DNA of 64,000 nt from NCBI GenBank assembly GCA_964291475.2, contig OZ220062.1, positions 1 to 64,000 of the forward strand, given 5' to 3'. Of the stretch, positions 38,847 to 47,055 are shown piece after piece; the stretch's first letter is position 1, and each line of letters starts with the position of its first letter. Position numbers and translations under genes: made by a program. Source of the DNA: DAOUKH01 sp964291475 (GTDB lineage: Bacteria; Chloroflexota; Dehalococcoidia; SHYB01). Below the pieces are notes generated by a model, which saw only the letters and a list, made by a program, of their open reading frames with translations, was not told where the DNA came from and made no database searches.

Positions 38847-39509
38847 TTGAGCGAACGCGTCCTCTCCTTCATCGGCGGCACCGGACCGGAGGGTCTGGGC
38901 CTGGCGATCCGTTTCGCCCACGCCGGCTACCCCATCATCATCGGCTCACGGAAACAGGAGCGCGCCGACGAGGCGGCCCAGACGGTGCTTGAAGCCGTCC
39001 CCAAGGGGAACGTCCGAGGGATGGAGAACGCGGCGGCGGTCGACGCCGGCAGCGTCATCTTCATCACCATTCCCTACAACGGGCAGCGGCCCACCCTGGA
39101 GTCGCTGCACGACGTCATCGGCGACAAGATCGTGATCAACACCGTCGTGCCGCTGGCCTTCGAGAAGGGGCAGCCGGTGCGGTACATGGACCTCGAGGAC
39201 AACTCGGCGGCCGAAGAGTCGCAGAATCTTGCGCCCAAGGCGCGAGTCGCGGGGGCGTTCCAAAATCTGAGCGCGCCGGCGTTGATGGACCTGAGCCACA
39301 CCGTAGACGCCGACGTGATCGTGTGCAGCGACGACGCGGACGCCAAGGCCATGGCGATCGAGCTGTCGGAGAAGATCGAGGGCGTGCGCGGGGTCGACGG
39401 CGGGGCGCTGGAGAACTCGCGGTACGTGGAGTCGATCACGGCGCTGCTACTGAACATAAACCGGCGCTACAAGGGCGCGCACTCCATGGTGAAAGTCTCC
39501 GGCGTCTAG
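38847..39509 (+). CDS. npdG: NADPH:coenzyme F420 oxidoreductase
   Basis: 220 residues from TTG 38847 with GGAGG upstream. The Rossmann start VLSFIGGTGPEGLGLAIRFA carries the NADP-specific pattern of F420-dependent NADP reductases, followed by IIIGSRKQERADEAA (NADP phosphate contacts), IFITIPYNGQRPTL and INTVVPLAFEKG. It transfers hydride between F420H2 and NADP. The cofE gene 9 bp downstream supports the call, so the organism makes F420. Confidence 0.92.
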   Translation: MSERVLSFIGGTGPEGLGLAIRFAHAGYPIIIGSRKQERADEAAQTVLEAVPKGNVRGMENAAAVDAGSVIFITIPYNGQRPTLESLHDVIGDKIVINTVVPLAFEKGQPVRYMDLEDNSAAEESQNLAPKARVAGAFQNLSAPALMDLSHTVDADVIVCSDDADAKAMAIELSEKIEGVRGVDGGALENSRYVESITALLLNINRRYKGAHSMVKVSGV

Positions 39510-39518
39510 GCGCGGGCC

Positions 39519-40277
39519 ATGCCTGTTCCCGAGCTACGCATCTTCGGCGTCGAGGGGCTGCCCGAAGTCCATGAGGGCGACGACGTGGGCGCGATGGTCG
39601 CCCAGGCCGCCGCGGCGGGCGGCGCCCCCATCGAGGCGGGCGACGTCGTGGTGGTGACCCAGAAGATCGTCTCGAAGGCGGAAGGGCGCGTGGTCGTGCT
39701 CTCCGACGTGACGCCGTCGGGGTTCGCGGAGAAGATCGCGGCGCGGTACGAGAAGGACGCGCGGCTCGTCGAGGTGGTGCTTCAGGAGAGCAGCCGCGTG
39801 GTGCGCATGGACCAGGGCGTCATCATCACCGAGACGCGGCACGGCTTCATCTGCGCCAACGCCGGCGTCGACCAATCGAACGTGGAGACGCACGGCGAGG
39901 TCGCGTTGCTGCCGCTCGACCCCGACGCGTCGGCGGCGTCGATCAAGGATGCCATCGCGCGGGAGGCCGGCGTCGAGGCCGCGGTGATCATCTCCGACAC
40001 CTTCGGGCGTCCGTGGCGCGAGGGGTGCACCGACGTGGCCATCGGCGTCGCCGGCATGGAGGCGCTGGTGGACTACCGCGGCGTCACCGACCCCGCCGGC
40101 CACGAGCTTCGCGCCACGGTCATCGCCGTCGCCGACGAGCTCGCCTCCGCGGCGGAGCTGGTCATGGGCAAGCTCGACCGCGTACCCGCCGCTATCGTCC
40201 GGGGCTATGCCTTCAACCCCGGTGGAACGGGGGCCTCGGCCCTGGTGCGGCCGCCTGAGGGCGACCTCTTCCGCTAG
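39519..40277 (+). CDS. cofE: Coenzyme F420-0:L-glutamate ligase
   Basis: 252 residues. CofE signatures: DVVVVTQKIVSKAEGRVV, AANAGVD-like FICANAGVDQSNV, and IISDTFGRPWREGCTDVAIG. It adds glutamates to F420-0 with GTP. The fused nitroreductase-like domain of mycobacterial FbiB is absent, so this is the archaeal-type stand-alone enzyme. It is in an operon with npdG, joining cofactor synthesis to its redox partner. Confidence 0.94.
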   Translation: MPVPELRIFGVEGLPEVHEGDDVGAMVAQAAAAGGAPIEAGDVVVVTQKIVSKAEGRVVVLSDVTPSGFAEKIAARYEKDARLVEVVLQESSRVVRMDQGVIITETRHGFICANAGVDQSNVETHGEVALLPLDPDASAASIKDAIAREAGVEAAVIISDTFGRPWREGCTDVAIGVAGMEALVDYRGVTDPAGHELRATVIAVADELASAAELVMGKLDRVPAAIVRGYAFNPGGTGASALVRPPEGDLFR

Positions 40278-40309
40278 CCGTTCGCTCGACGCAAGGAAGG
40301 GACTCCCGC

Positions 40310-40690
40310 GTGCAGATCTACGTCGAGGTCGAGGACAACGAGAACTCCTACGGCGTGCCGCTGCGCACCTTCCAACTGAAGGGGACGGCCTACCCGGTGC
40401 GGCAGGTGAAGATGGACACGCGGGCGGGGACGGGCGTCCCGTGCTGGGTCGTGGGGTGGAGCAGCGAGGGCGACGGGACGCCGGCGGACGGCGTCGAGTG
40501 CGTCGCCGTCGAGGACTCGGGGGCGGCGGTCTCCTACCTCGTGCACGGCGGCGACTGGGGCCTGCGCTTCCAGCCCGCGCGCGACGACGGCTCCCCTCCG
40601 TCACCCTGGCGCCTCGACGACCCCGACCAGTTCGGCGAGCCGTACCTGCTGCTGGCGGACGAGGCGGACGTTATACGGGCCGATACGTAG
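40310..40690 (+). CDS. Hypothetical protein, 126 aa
   Basis: Starts at GTG 40310 with AAGGAAGGGA upstream. An acidic, beta-rich looking protein (MQIYVEVEDNENSYGVPLRT, VSYLVHGGDWGLRFQPARDD) with no cysteine pattern, membrane segment or known motif. It follows cofE after 32 bp and precedes the DUF3800 gene by 4 bp. No function can be assigned. Confidence 0.6.
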   Translation: MQIYVEVEDNENSYGVPLRTFQLKGTAYPVRQVKMDTRAGTGVPCWVVGWSSEGDGTPADGVECVAVEDSGAAVSYLVHGGDWGLRFQPARDDGSPPSPWRLDDPDQFGEPYLLLADEADVIRADT

Positions 40691-40694
40691 CGCT

Positions 40695-41378
40695 ATGGCC
40701 AAGCATGACTACATATTCGTCGACGAATCGGGCGACCCGGGATACACGCTCGATCCAGATTCCGGCGAATTGCTCAGCAGCGCTTACTACGTCGCCGCCG
40801 CATTGCATCTATGCGACGACTCGTTCGATGCCCTGAACAAGCATGTGGCAGCGTTTAGGTACTACTCGGGAATGAACAGAGAACTGAAGATCCATTCGGG
40901 AAAGGAGGAGTTTACGAGGCTGCTCGGCCCGATTCGAGCCTTGGCGGATGGAGGCAGGAAGATTTGGGCTTCCGTGGTCTACGTAGACAAGCGGCTGTAC
41001 AGCGGTAGTTCGCTTAAGCCAGGAGGGAGTAAGGCGCCGAACCCCGTCAGATTTCGCAACGCTATGCTACGCCGCCTACTTGAGCACCACTTTGAAAGAT
41101 ACGCGCTGCAATCGAGGCAATATGACTTGGTTCTCGACCGAGTGACTTTGATGAGGGACGAGGTCGAGAATCTCCGGCTGTACATATCCAACAACCGGAA
41201 TTTCCCTACGCCGACGTACATTACCCATGCTTCATCGATATATGTGGAGGGCTTGCAGGTTGTTCACCACATCGCCAACGGCTACAAGGACGTCGTCGAC
41301 GGCGGCCCGATACCAGCCGAACTCTCATTTGTGAACGTGAAGGATCTGATTGTGGAGCAGGAAGCGCCGGGCCCTTAA
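40695..41378 (+). CDS. DUF3800 protein
   Basis: 227 residues. DUF3800 start YIFVDESGDPGYTLD with the conserved D-E-S-G, later YDLVLDRVTLMRDEVENL and the ending VNVKDLIVEQEAPGP (conserved 'D...'). The fold is thought to resemble RNase H, suggesting a metal-dependent nuclease, but this is not proven. The G+C content is lower than in flanking genes and it lies beside a VapBC pair, so it looks like an acquired accessory gene. Confidence 0.85.
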   Translation: MAKHDYIFVDESGDPGYTLDPDSGELLSSAYYVAAALHLCDDSFDALNKHVAAFRYYSGMNRELKIHSGKEEFTRLLGPIRALADGGRKIWASVVYVDKRLYSGSSLKPGGSKAPNPVRFRNAMLRRLLEHHFERYALQSRQYDLVLDRVTLMRDEVENLRLYISNNRNFPTPTYITHASSIYVEGLQVVHHIANGYKDVVDGGPIPAELSFVNVKDLIVEQEAPGP

Positions 41379-41383
41379 ATTCT

Positions 41384-41430
41384 TGTGGCCGGGTCGGGCC
41401 TCCATGTTTCGGGAGACCTGCCCGGCCACA
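41384..41430 (+). terminator. Hairpin after DUF3800 gene
   Basis: TGTGGCCGGG (41384-41393) and CCCGGCCACA (41421-41430) are perfect 10-bp arms; inner bases CCTCC/GGAG can pair too. It begins 6 bp after the DUF3800 stop and is followed by TTGTTAG, so it probably ends transcription. Confidence 0.5.
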
Positions 41431-41546
41431 TTGTTAGCAAAGTGGGCAATTGCTATCGTGGTCTATCGCCCTGCGTCTTGTCAACACCCTATGGTGGTAG
41501 CAAGTTTAGGCGGGGTCAGGGCGCGCGCCACCGGCACGTGCGGCGG

Positions 41547-41933
41547 TTATGCGGCCTCGATGTCGGTGAGTTCGAAGTCTTGGCCCTTGAACAGGAGGGG
41601 CTCCCGCACGGCTTCCGCGAGCGCATAGGCGAAGCAGTCGCCGAAGTTCAGCCCGGCTGGGTGGTTGCCCTTGCCGAATCTCCGCCAGGCCCGGCGCGCC
41701 GCCTGCGCATGTTCAGGTGTGACCGGCTCCAACTCGATCCCCGCCTCTTGCAAGAAGGCATCAAGCTCATAACCGGACGCGGGGCCACTGCGGCTTTCAA
41801 GGACGATGGTCGTTTCCAGGAGGGTGGCGACCGACATGCGGCGGGACGATGCCATCGTGATAGCCCTGGCGAAGCGCTCCGCGTCCGGCTCATGGAAAAG
41901 GACCGCGAGGACCGCCGAGGTATCGACGATCAC
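41547..41933 (-). CDS. vapC: VapC-type PIN-domain toxin ribonuclease
   Basis: 128 residues. PIN-domain acidic residues are in MIVDTSAVLAVL (Asp4), ATLLETTIVL (Glu40) and GLNFGDCFAYALA (Asp99). It overlaps the antitoxin gene by 4 bp (41930-41933). VapC toxins cleave tRNA or rRNA when not held by VapB. Confidence 0.92.
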   Translation of the reverse strand: MIVDTSAVLAVLFHEPDAERFARAITMASSRRMSVATLLETTIVLESRSGPASGYELDAFLQEAGIELEPVTPEHAQAARRAWRRFGKGNHPAGLNFGDCFAYALAEAVREPLLFKGQDFELTDIEAA

Positions 41934-42187
41934 TTGGGCAGTCCCCGCTCGTCATAAAGGAAGTCGCCGTGCTCGACGGCGGAGGGGCCGTCGCCCAGCG
42001 TGCTCGCACAGCGTTGACCGATGGCGAGAAGTCTCTGAACGCGGGCCTCTATGCCGCGCTCGCTCTTCTCGCGCGCCAAGCGCTCCTTGAGGGCCACCGT
42101 GATGGCGCCGGTCATGGTCTCCCCGGTAAGGCGCGCCAACTCACCGGCGAGGTCGCACGTCTCTTTGTTCTTGATGTTGAGGCTCAA
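41930..42187 (-). CDS. vapB: VapB-type antitoxin (Rv0623-like)
   Basis: 85 residues from TTG 42187 with GGGAGG upstream. The N-terminal SLNIKNKETCDLAGELARLT is the ribbon-helix-helix-like start of the PSK/Rv0623 antitoxin group, and the C-terminal acidic/Phe-Leu region FLYDERGLPK would occupy the toxin active site. It is the first gene of the operon; a TATAGGG-like -10 and partial inverted repeats around 42200-42225 may be an autoregulatory operator. Confidence 0.88.
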   Translation of the reverse strand: MSLNIKNKETCDLAGELARLTGETMTGAITVALKERLAREKSERGIEARVQRLLAIGQRCASTLGDGPSAVEHGDFLYDERGLPK

Positions 42188-42266
42188 CGGGGCCTCCCTA
42201 TACGGGTAGATTCGTCGTACATAAGTCTACCATGGGCCTGATCGCCGTCTGCAACCGCGCAGGCTG

Positions 42267-43286
42267 CTACTCGGCCTCGGCGAGCTCCAGCATGCGCTGG
42301 TACATGGCGGCTGAATCGAAGGCGCCGCTGTTGTCGGCGATCCAGTCGTCGACGACGCTGCTTGTTGCTTCTCTCCACTGGTCGAGCTGGTCGTCGTCGA
42401 GCTGGACCTTGGTGATGCCGGCGGCAGCATTCTCCTCGGCCGCCGTGGCGTTCCCCTCGTCGTAGTACCTCGCCGCCGCTTGCGAGAGCTTCTCGCCCGA
42501 CAATTCCTCGACGGCGGCCTGCTGCTCCTCGGACAGGCTGTCCCAGGTGTCAAGGTTCATCACGAGAAACGAGGCCACGACGTAACACCTGCACTCCGTG
42601 CCGCTCTCCAACACGTCAAGGAGGTCATGTATCCTCAAGGACGCTGCAACCGTGAGCACGCCATCGATCTCGCCCGCCTCTAAGGCGTCCCGCAGGTCCG
42701 GCGCGGCCATGTTCACCGGCGTGGCGCCCAGGGCTCGGATGACGGCCGCTTGCGCCGGGCCCGGCGACCGGAGCGTCAGCCCGGCGACGTCGGCGGGCGT
42801 GGAGGCGGTACCCTCGGCGAGCCACAGATCGCCGGGAGTAGTTGTCCATAGTCCGAGCACCTTGACGTCGGCGTACTCGTCGCGCAGGGCCTCAAACTCG
42901 TCGTACAGGGCGTGCAGGACCTTGGTGCCCTTCACTCCACTCCCGAAAACGAACGGCATCTCGATCACGTCGGTCGCCGGAAAGCGCCCTGGGGAGTATC
43001 CCTGGACCGCCCACCCGATGTCCTGGCCGCCCGCAACCACGTTCGCGTAGGTCTCGGCGGCCGGGCTGAGGGCCTGCTCGGTGTGGAACTCGACAGTGAC
43101 CGAGCCATCGGTCGCGGCGCGCAGGTCTTCGGCCCACGGCTGAAGTACCTGTACGCGCAGTGGGTGATCGGCGGGGAAGGGGTCGCCGAACCTGAGCGTG
43201 ACCGGGTCGGATTCACCACCGCATGCCGCCGCGACCATGCCGAGCACAAGCATGAGGGGGATCAACCGCGTCAGTCGGGAGGTCAT
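42267..43286 (-). CDS. TRAP-transporter DctP-type substrate-binding lipoprotein (orphan)
   Basis: 339 residues. Lipobox GMVAAACGG with Cys22. DctP features: ATDGSVTVEFHTEQ, ETYANVVAGGQDIGWAV, TDVIEMPFVF, and LTLRSPGPAQAAVIRALGATPV, which contains the Arg that binds a substrate carboxylate. No DctQ or DctM membrane genes are adjacent on either side, so it must use permeases elsewhere. Confidence 0.9.
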   Translation of the reverse strand: MTSRLTRLIPLMLVLGMVAAACGGESDPVTLRFGDPFPADHPLRVQVLQPWAEDLRAATDGSVTVEFHTEQALSPAAETYANVVAGGQDIGWAVQGYSPGRFPATDVIEMPFVFGSGVKGTKVLHALYDEFEALRDEYADVKVLGLWTTTPGDLWLAEGTASTPADVAGLTLRSPGPAQAAVIRALGATPVNMAAPDLRDALEAGEIDGVLTVAASLRIHDLLDVLESGTECRCYVVASFLVMNLDTWDSLSEEQQAAVEELSGEKLSQAAARYYDEGNATAAEENAAAGITKVQLDDDQLDQWREATSSVVDDWIADNSGAFDSAAMYQRMLELAEAE

Positions 43287-43781
43287 CGTCGTGGCGCTCC
43301 TTGTGGGTCACTTGGTCGGGTAGGACCGGCGTTCATGCGTAAATCCATCCCCCGCCATGCGCAGCGAAGGCCGGCAGGAAGTATAGCGACAGGCCGCCAG
43401 CGCCGCGTTCGGCGGCGTAGACGGCGTGGGAGTCGTCCGCGGGCGGAAACGTCGCGCTGCGGGCCGCTGGGGTGCGCGGGCCCTTCGCCGGCCTAGCCGC
43501 GTCGGCGTCCTTTATGTAAACGTAGGGGCTCTTCCCTGTGCGGTCGCACATAACAACCATTAGGCGACACAGACAGAAGTGGGATTATGTAACCAAGGGG
43601 CGCGGGGAGGGTGTGCGGCACGGCGTTTGGCGGCAGGAGGCGCTCAGAGCCGCGCGGCATGGCGGAGACGGCTTGGGGGGCGTTGAGGGCGGGGAACGGG
43701 GCGCTGGGAGCGGCGTGGGGCGTGAGTACGCATGCTTGACGTCAACGTGAGCCTGACGTTTCATTCGACGGGGAGATCGTG
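43287..43781. other. Gene-poor gap
   Basis: Between divergent genes. A 75-codon minus-strand frame (43333-43560) contains YVYIKDADAARPAKGPRTPA and could be a degenerate or very small gene, but it has no ribosome-binding site or recognisable motif. I see no RNA gene or repeat module here. Confidence 0.4.
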
Positions 43782-44108
43782 ATGAAGACGAAGACGGAGT
43801 GGTCGACGGGCGAGGTCTGCGAATGGGACGGCACGTATCTCGGTGCGTGTGACGCTTCCTGCGTCGAGCGGCAGGTCGAGCTCATCGTGATTGAGCGTGG
43901 CGGGCCATTCCCTGCCTGCGAGGCCTGTGGTGGGCCGGCGTCTTGGTGGCCGCAAGTGCAGCGTGTCGTCGTGGAGGTCAATGCCGGAAAGGGCTTCTGG
44001 GACGGACTGGGAGACTTGATCGGCTGGGCCGCCGCCGTCGTTTTCGGTTGTGTGGTACTAGTCTTCGCGGTGACCGGTATCTACTACCTCGTCACGTGGC
44101 TGTTCTAG
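43782..44108 (+). CDS. Small membrane protein with N-terminal Cys pairs
   Basis: 108 residues from ATG 43782 (GTG 43779 is an alternative); GGGGAGA lies upstream. The N-terminal half has CEWDGTYLGACDASC and CEACGG, a possible zinc ribbon ('C..C...CxxC' layout), and the C-terminal half one or two membrane segments (GWAAAVVFGCVVLVFAVTGIYYLVTWLF). The family is not recognised. The layout suits a small membrane-anchored metal-binding protein. Confidence 0.6.
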   Translation: MKTKTEWSTGEVCEWDGTYLGACDASCVERQVELIVIERGGPFPACEACGGPASWWPQVQRVVVEVNAGKGFWDGLGDLIGWAAAVVFGCVVLVFAVTGIYYLVTWLF

Positions 44109-44168
44109 GGGTTCCTGTCCCCCTGGTGCTTCTTAGTTCGTTCCCTCCTGGCCGCCTCGCATAAACAC

Positions 44169-44198
44169 AGACGGAGCCCCGGCAACGGAGCTCCGTCT
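44169..44198 (-). terminator. Terminator hairpin after enoyl-CoA hydratase gene
   Basis: AGACGGAGC (44169-44177) and GCTCCGTCT (44190-44198) form a 9-bp stem 30 bp beyond the minus-strand stop at 44228, followed on that strand by TGTGTTTAT. Confidence 0.65.
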
Positions 44199-44227
44199 AG
44201 CTTCTTCGGGACGCGACGCGGCCGCGG

Positions 44228-45058
44228 CTACGCCTTGGCGATGCCGCTGCTGGACTTCATGGAGTCCACCGTCATGCCCATGATGGCGCTGCCGGTGGTG
44301 AGCTCGGAGTGGGCGTGGGCGAGCTGGTGCATGTCGAAGACGGCTTGCATGGCGGTGCGCTGGCCCTGGTGGTCGAGGGTGCGGTTGACCGACTGCTTGG
44401 CCATGGCGAGGGCGAAGGCGGGCATCTGCGCGATCTGACGGGCGAGGGTCATGGTCTCCTCGACGAGGTCGTCGAGGGGGACGACGCGGTTGACCATGCC
44501 GAGGCGGTGGGCTTCTTCGGCGCCGAGGAAGAGGCCGGTGAAGAGCATCTCCTTGGCCTTGCGGTGGCCGACCTCCCAGGGGTGGGCGTGGTACTCGACG
44601 CCGCCCACGCCCATGCTGACGACGGGGTCGCTGAACTGGGCGTTGTCGGCGGCGATGATGAGGTCGCAGGGCCAGCAGAGCATGAGGCCGCCGGCGATGG
44701 TCTTGCCGTGGACGGCGGCGATGGTGGGCTTGGGAATGTCGCGCCAGCGCTGGCTGAGGCCGAGGTAGAACTCGGACTCCCACCAGTAGCGGTCGGCGGC
44801 GCCCTCCCAGTCCTGGGCGTTGTTGGCGCGCCAGCGCTTCGCTTCCTCGCTGCCGATGTCGTGGCCGGAGGAGAAGTGCGGCCCGTTGGCCTTGAGGACG
44901 ATGACCTTGACCTCTTTGTCCTGCTCGCCCATGCGCCAGGCTTGGTCGAGCTCTTCGAGGAAGCCCTGGTGCTGGGCGTTGCGGGTCTCGGGCCGGTTGA
45001 GGGTGATGACGCCGACGTTGTCGTCCTTTTCGTAGATGATCCAGTTGAGGTCCGTCAT
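44228..45058 (-). CDS. Enoyl-CoA hydratase/isomerase (crotonase) family protein
   Basis: 276 residues from ATG 45058, chosen for the AAAGGAG just upstream and the fold start MTDLNWIIYEKDDNVGVITL. Crotonase landmarks: NRPETRNAQ, ANGPHFSSGHDIGSEE (oxyanion-hole strand), and VHGKTIAGGLMLCWPCDLII. The usual catalytic Glu positions around the GG helix read ...SDPVVSMGVGGVEYHAHP, with Glu in VEYHAHP. CoA-ester substrate unknown. It is divergent from the BKACE-SDR pair and may share a pathway with them. Confidence 0.9.
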   Translation of the reverse strand: MTDLNWIIYEKDDNVGVITLNRPETRNAQHQGFLEELDQAWRMGEQDKEVKVIVLKANGPHFSSGHDIGSEEAKRWRANNAQDWEGAADRYWWESEFYLGLSQRWRDIPKPTIAAVHGKTIAGGLMLCWPCDLIIAADNAQFSDPVVSMGVGGVEYHAHPWEVGHRKAKEMLFTGLFLGAEEAHRLGMVNRVVPLDDLVEETMTLARQIAQMPAFALAMAKQSVNRTLDHQGQRTAMQAVFDMHQLAHAHSELTTGSAIMGMTVDSMKSSSGIAKA

Positions 45059-45168
45059 CTGGCTCCTTTCGGGTGTTCCGGGCCGCCGGAAGGGGGCGGG
45101 AGGCCGGAGGTGCACGGAAGTATAGCACCGGGGCGCGTGCTAGAATCGCGGCCTTCAGGAGGGGCGCG

Positions 45169-46050
45169 ATGCAGAAGATGATGATCGAGGCGGCGATCAA
45201 CGAGCTGGCGTCGAAGCGGCACAACCCCAACGTGCCCTACGGGCCGGAGGAGATTGCCGAGGACGCTCTGAAGTGCATCGAGGCGGGGGCGACGATCGTC
45301 CACTTCCACGCCCGCCACCCGGAGACCGGGGCGCAGCTGTGGACCGATGCCCAGGTCTACGGCGAGGCGATGGCGATGATCCGCCGGGAGCGGCCCGACG
45401 CGCTGCTGTACCCGTCGTACCCCGGCGCGCGGCCGAAGGAGGAGCGCTTCGCACACATCGGGGCGCTGGCCAACGACCCCGCGGCGAAGCTCGACCTGGC
45501 GACGTTCGACGTCGGGGCGACGAACAACTCGGGCATCGACCCCGACACCGGGGCATTCCGTCCCGCCGGGACCTACGTCAACAGCCACGACGACCTGATC
45601 TACTTCATGGAGCAGTCGCGGGAGCTTGGGATCGCGTTCAGCCTCGGGGTGCGGGACGTGGGGCACATGCGGCACGTCAACGAGTACCTGCGGATGGGGT
45701 TGGCCTCGGAGCCGTTGGTGCTGAAGATCTTTATGTCTACCGGCAACGCCCAGGGGCCCTATCCCAACGTCAAAGGGCTTTCGATGTACCTGGACATGAT
45801 CCCGCCGGGGGTGGAGTCGCACTGGTTCATCACGATGTTCCGGTCGCCGGAGGAGGCGGGCCGGATGTACATGCTGGCCGCGGCGATGGGCGGCCACATC
45901 CGGATCGGGCTCGGCGACACGCCGGTGATCGATGGGCGGCAGCCCACGAACGCCGAGCTGGTGAAGGAGGCCGTCGACCTGGCCCACAAGGCGGGGCGCG
46001 AGGTGGCGACACTCGCCGAGGGGCGCGCGATGATGGGGATGACGGCCTGA
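45169..46050 (+). CDS. BKACE family (DUF849) beta-keto acid cleavage enzyme
   Basis: 293 residues from ATG 45169 with AGGAGGGG upstream. The zinc HxH pair is IVHFHARHPETG (His45, His47), with KIMIEAAIN-like start MQKMMIEAAINE and later RIGLGDTPVIDGRQPTNAEL near the C-terminus. BKACE enzymes condense a beta-keto acid with acetyl-CoA to give acetoacetate and a new acyl-CoA. The putative TAGAAT -10 is 23 bp before the start. The SDR gene begins 3 bp after the stop, so one operon. Confidence 0.9.
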   Translation: MQKMMIEAAINELASKRHNPNVPYGPEEIAEDALKCIEAGATIVHFHARHPETGAQLWTDAQVYGEAMAMIRRERPDALLYPSYPGARPKEERFAHIGALANDPAAKLDLATFDVGATNNSGIDPDTGAFRPAGTYVNSHDDLIYFMEQSRELGIAFSLGVRDVGHMRHVNEYLRMGLASEPLVLKIFMSTGNAQGPYPNVKGLSMYLDMIPPGVESHWFITMFRSPEEAGRMYMLAAAMGGHIRIGLGDTPVIDGRQPTNAELVKEAVDLAHKAGREVATLAEGRAMMGMTA

Positions 46051-46053
46051 CCC

Positions 46054-46851
46054 ATGCACATCCGCTTCGACGGCAAGACGGTGATCGTCACCGGCGCGGG
46101 CAAGGGCATCGGGAAGCGGGCCGCGCTAAGCTTCGCGGAGCTCGGCGCGTCGGTCGCGATCTGCTCGCGGACGCAGTCCGAGATCGACGCCGCGGCGAGC
46201 GAGATCGAGGGCGCCGGCGGGAAGGCGCTGGCGGTGGTCACCGACGTCGCGGACGAGGAACAGGTCAAGGCGTTCGTCGAGCGCACCGCGGAGACGTTCG
46301 GCGGCGTCGACGTCTTGATCAACAACGCGGCGGTCCTCGGAGCCCCTGGGGGCTATGCGGTCGATCTCGTCGACATGCCGTTCGAGGAGTTCGACCTCGT
46401 CTACGGCATCAACCTGCGCGGCCCCGCGCTCTTCGCCAAGTACGTCCTGCCTCACATGATCCGCCGGAAGAAGGGCGCGATCATCAACGTGTCGTCGGAC
46501 GTCATCCGCAGGGGGATGCGGGGCCGGTCGCACTACACCGCGGCGAAGATGGGCGTCATTGGGCTTACCTACTCCCTTGCGTGGGAGGGCGCCGAGCATG
46601 GGATACGAACGAACTGCATCGTTCCCGGGTCCGTGGCCACCGAGATGCTGGACGGCGTCCAGCAACGGTTGGCGAGGGAAGAGGGTGTGACCATCGAGGA
46701 AGTGCGGGCCCGCTTCGCCGCCGTCTCGCCGGAGAAGCGCGTCGTCAGCACGGATGAGGTGGCCGACCTGATGATCTACCTGGCGTCGGATGCGTCGAGC
46801 GGCGTCAACGGGCAGAGCCTCTTTATCAACGCCGCCTCGTACATGCAGTAG
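46054..46851 (+). CDS. Short-chain dehydrogenase/reductase
   Basis: 265 residues. NAD(P) motif VTGAGKGIGKRAAL, NNAAVLG, the catalytic Ser in INVSSDVIRRG and YxxxK in SHYTAAKMGV, then the IVPGSVATEM loop. Classical SDR. It sits 3 bp behind the BKACE gene, so it probably reduces or oxidises a keto/hydroxy intermediate of the same route. Confidence 0.95.
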   Translation: MHIRFDGKTVIVTGAGKGIGKRAALSFAELGASVAICSRTQSEIDAAASEIEGAGGKALAVVTDVADEEQVKAFVERTAETFGGVDVLINNAAVLGAPGGYAVDLVDMPFEEFDLVYGINLRGPALFAKYVLPHMIRRKKGAIINVSSDVIRRGMRGRSHYTAAKMGVIGLTYSLAWEGAEHGIRTNCIVPGSVATEMLDGVQQRLAREEGVTIEEVRARFAAVSPEKRVVSTDEVADLMIYLASDASSGVNGQSLFINAASYMQ

Positions 46852-46924
46852 GCGCGGGGCGCCTCCCGCCTCTTCTCCCCCGGGAGACCTTTGCGCAACC
46901 CGCGACGCCGCAGGGGGTCATCCC

Positions 46925-47013
46925 TGTAGGGGCAACCCTTGTGGTTGCCCTGGGGATGTAGTGGGTTCCCCTCTTCTCGCCCCTCCCCTGTAGGGGCGCT
47001 TCGCGAAGCGCCC
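46925..47013. repeat. Intergenic hairpin modules A3 and A4
   Basis: CTGTAGGGGCAACCCTTGTG continues into GGTTGCCC (A3, about 46924-46950) and CTGTAGGGGCGCTTCGCGAA continues into GCGCCC (A4, 46989-47013; arms 46994-47013). Both have the CTGTAGGGGC border of modules A/A2, in the opposite orientation, with different arms. They lie between the SDR gene and the convergent flavin reductase gene. Confidence 0.8.
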
Positions 47014-47055
47014 GTTCCCATTCCCCCAGCCGGGCCTCACGGAAGCGCCCACCCC

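Noticed and set aside
41547..42187. Novel toxin-antitoxin pair
   Set aside because: PIN domain and Rv0623-like antitoxin are standard VapBC.
43333..43560. 75-codon minus-strand gene
   Set aside because: No ribosome-binding site, Ala-rich, no motif; left as part of a gene-poor gap.
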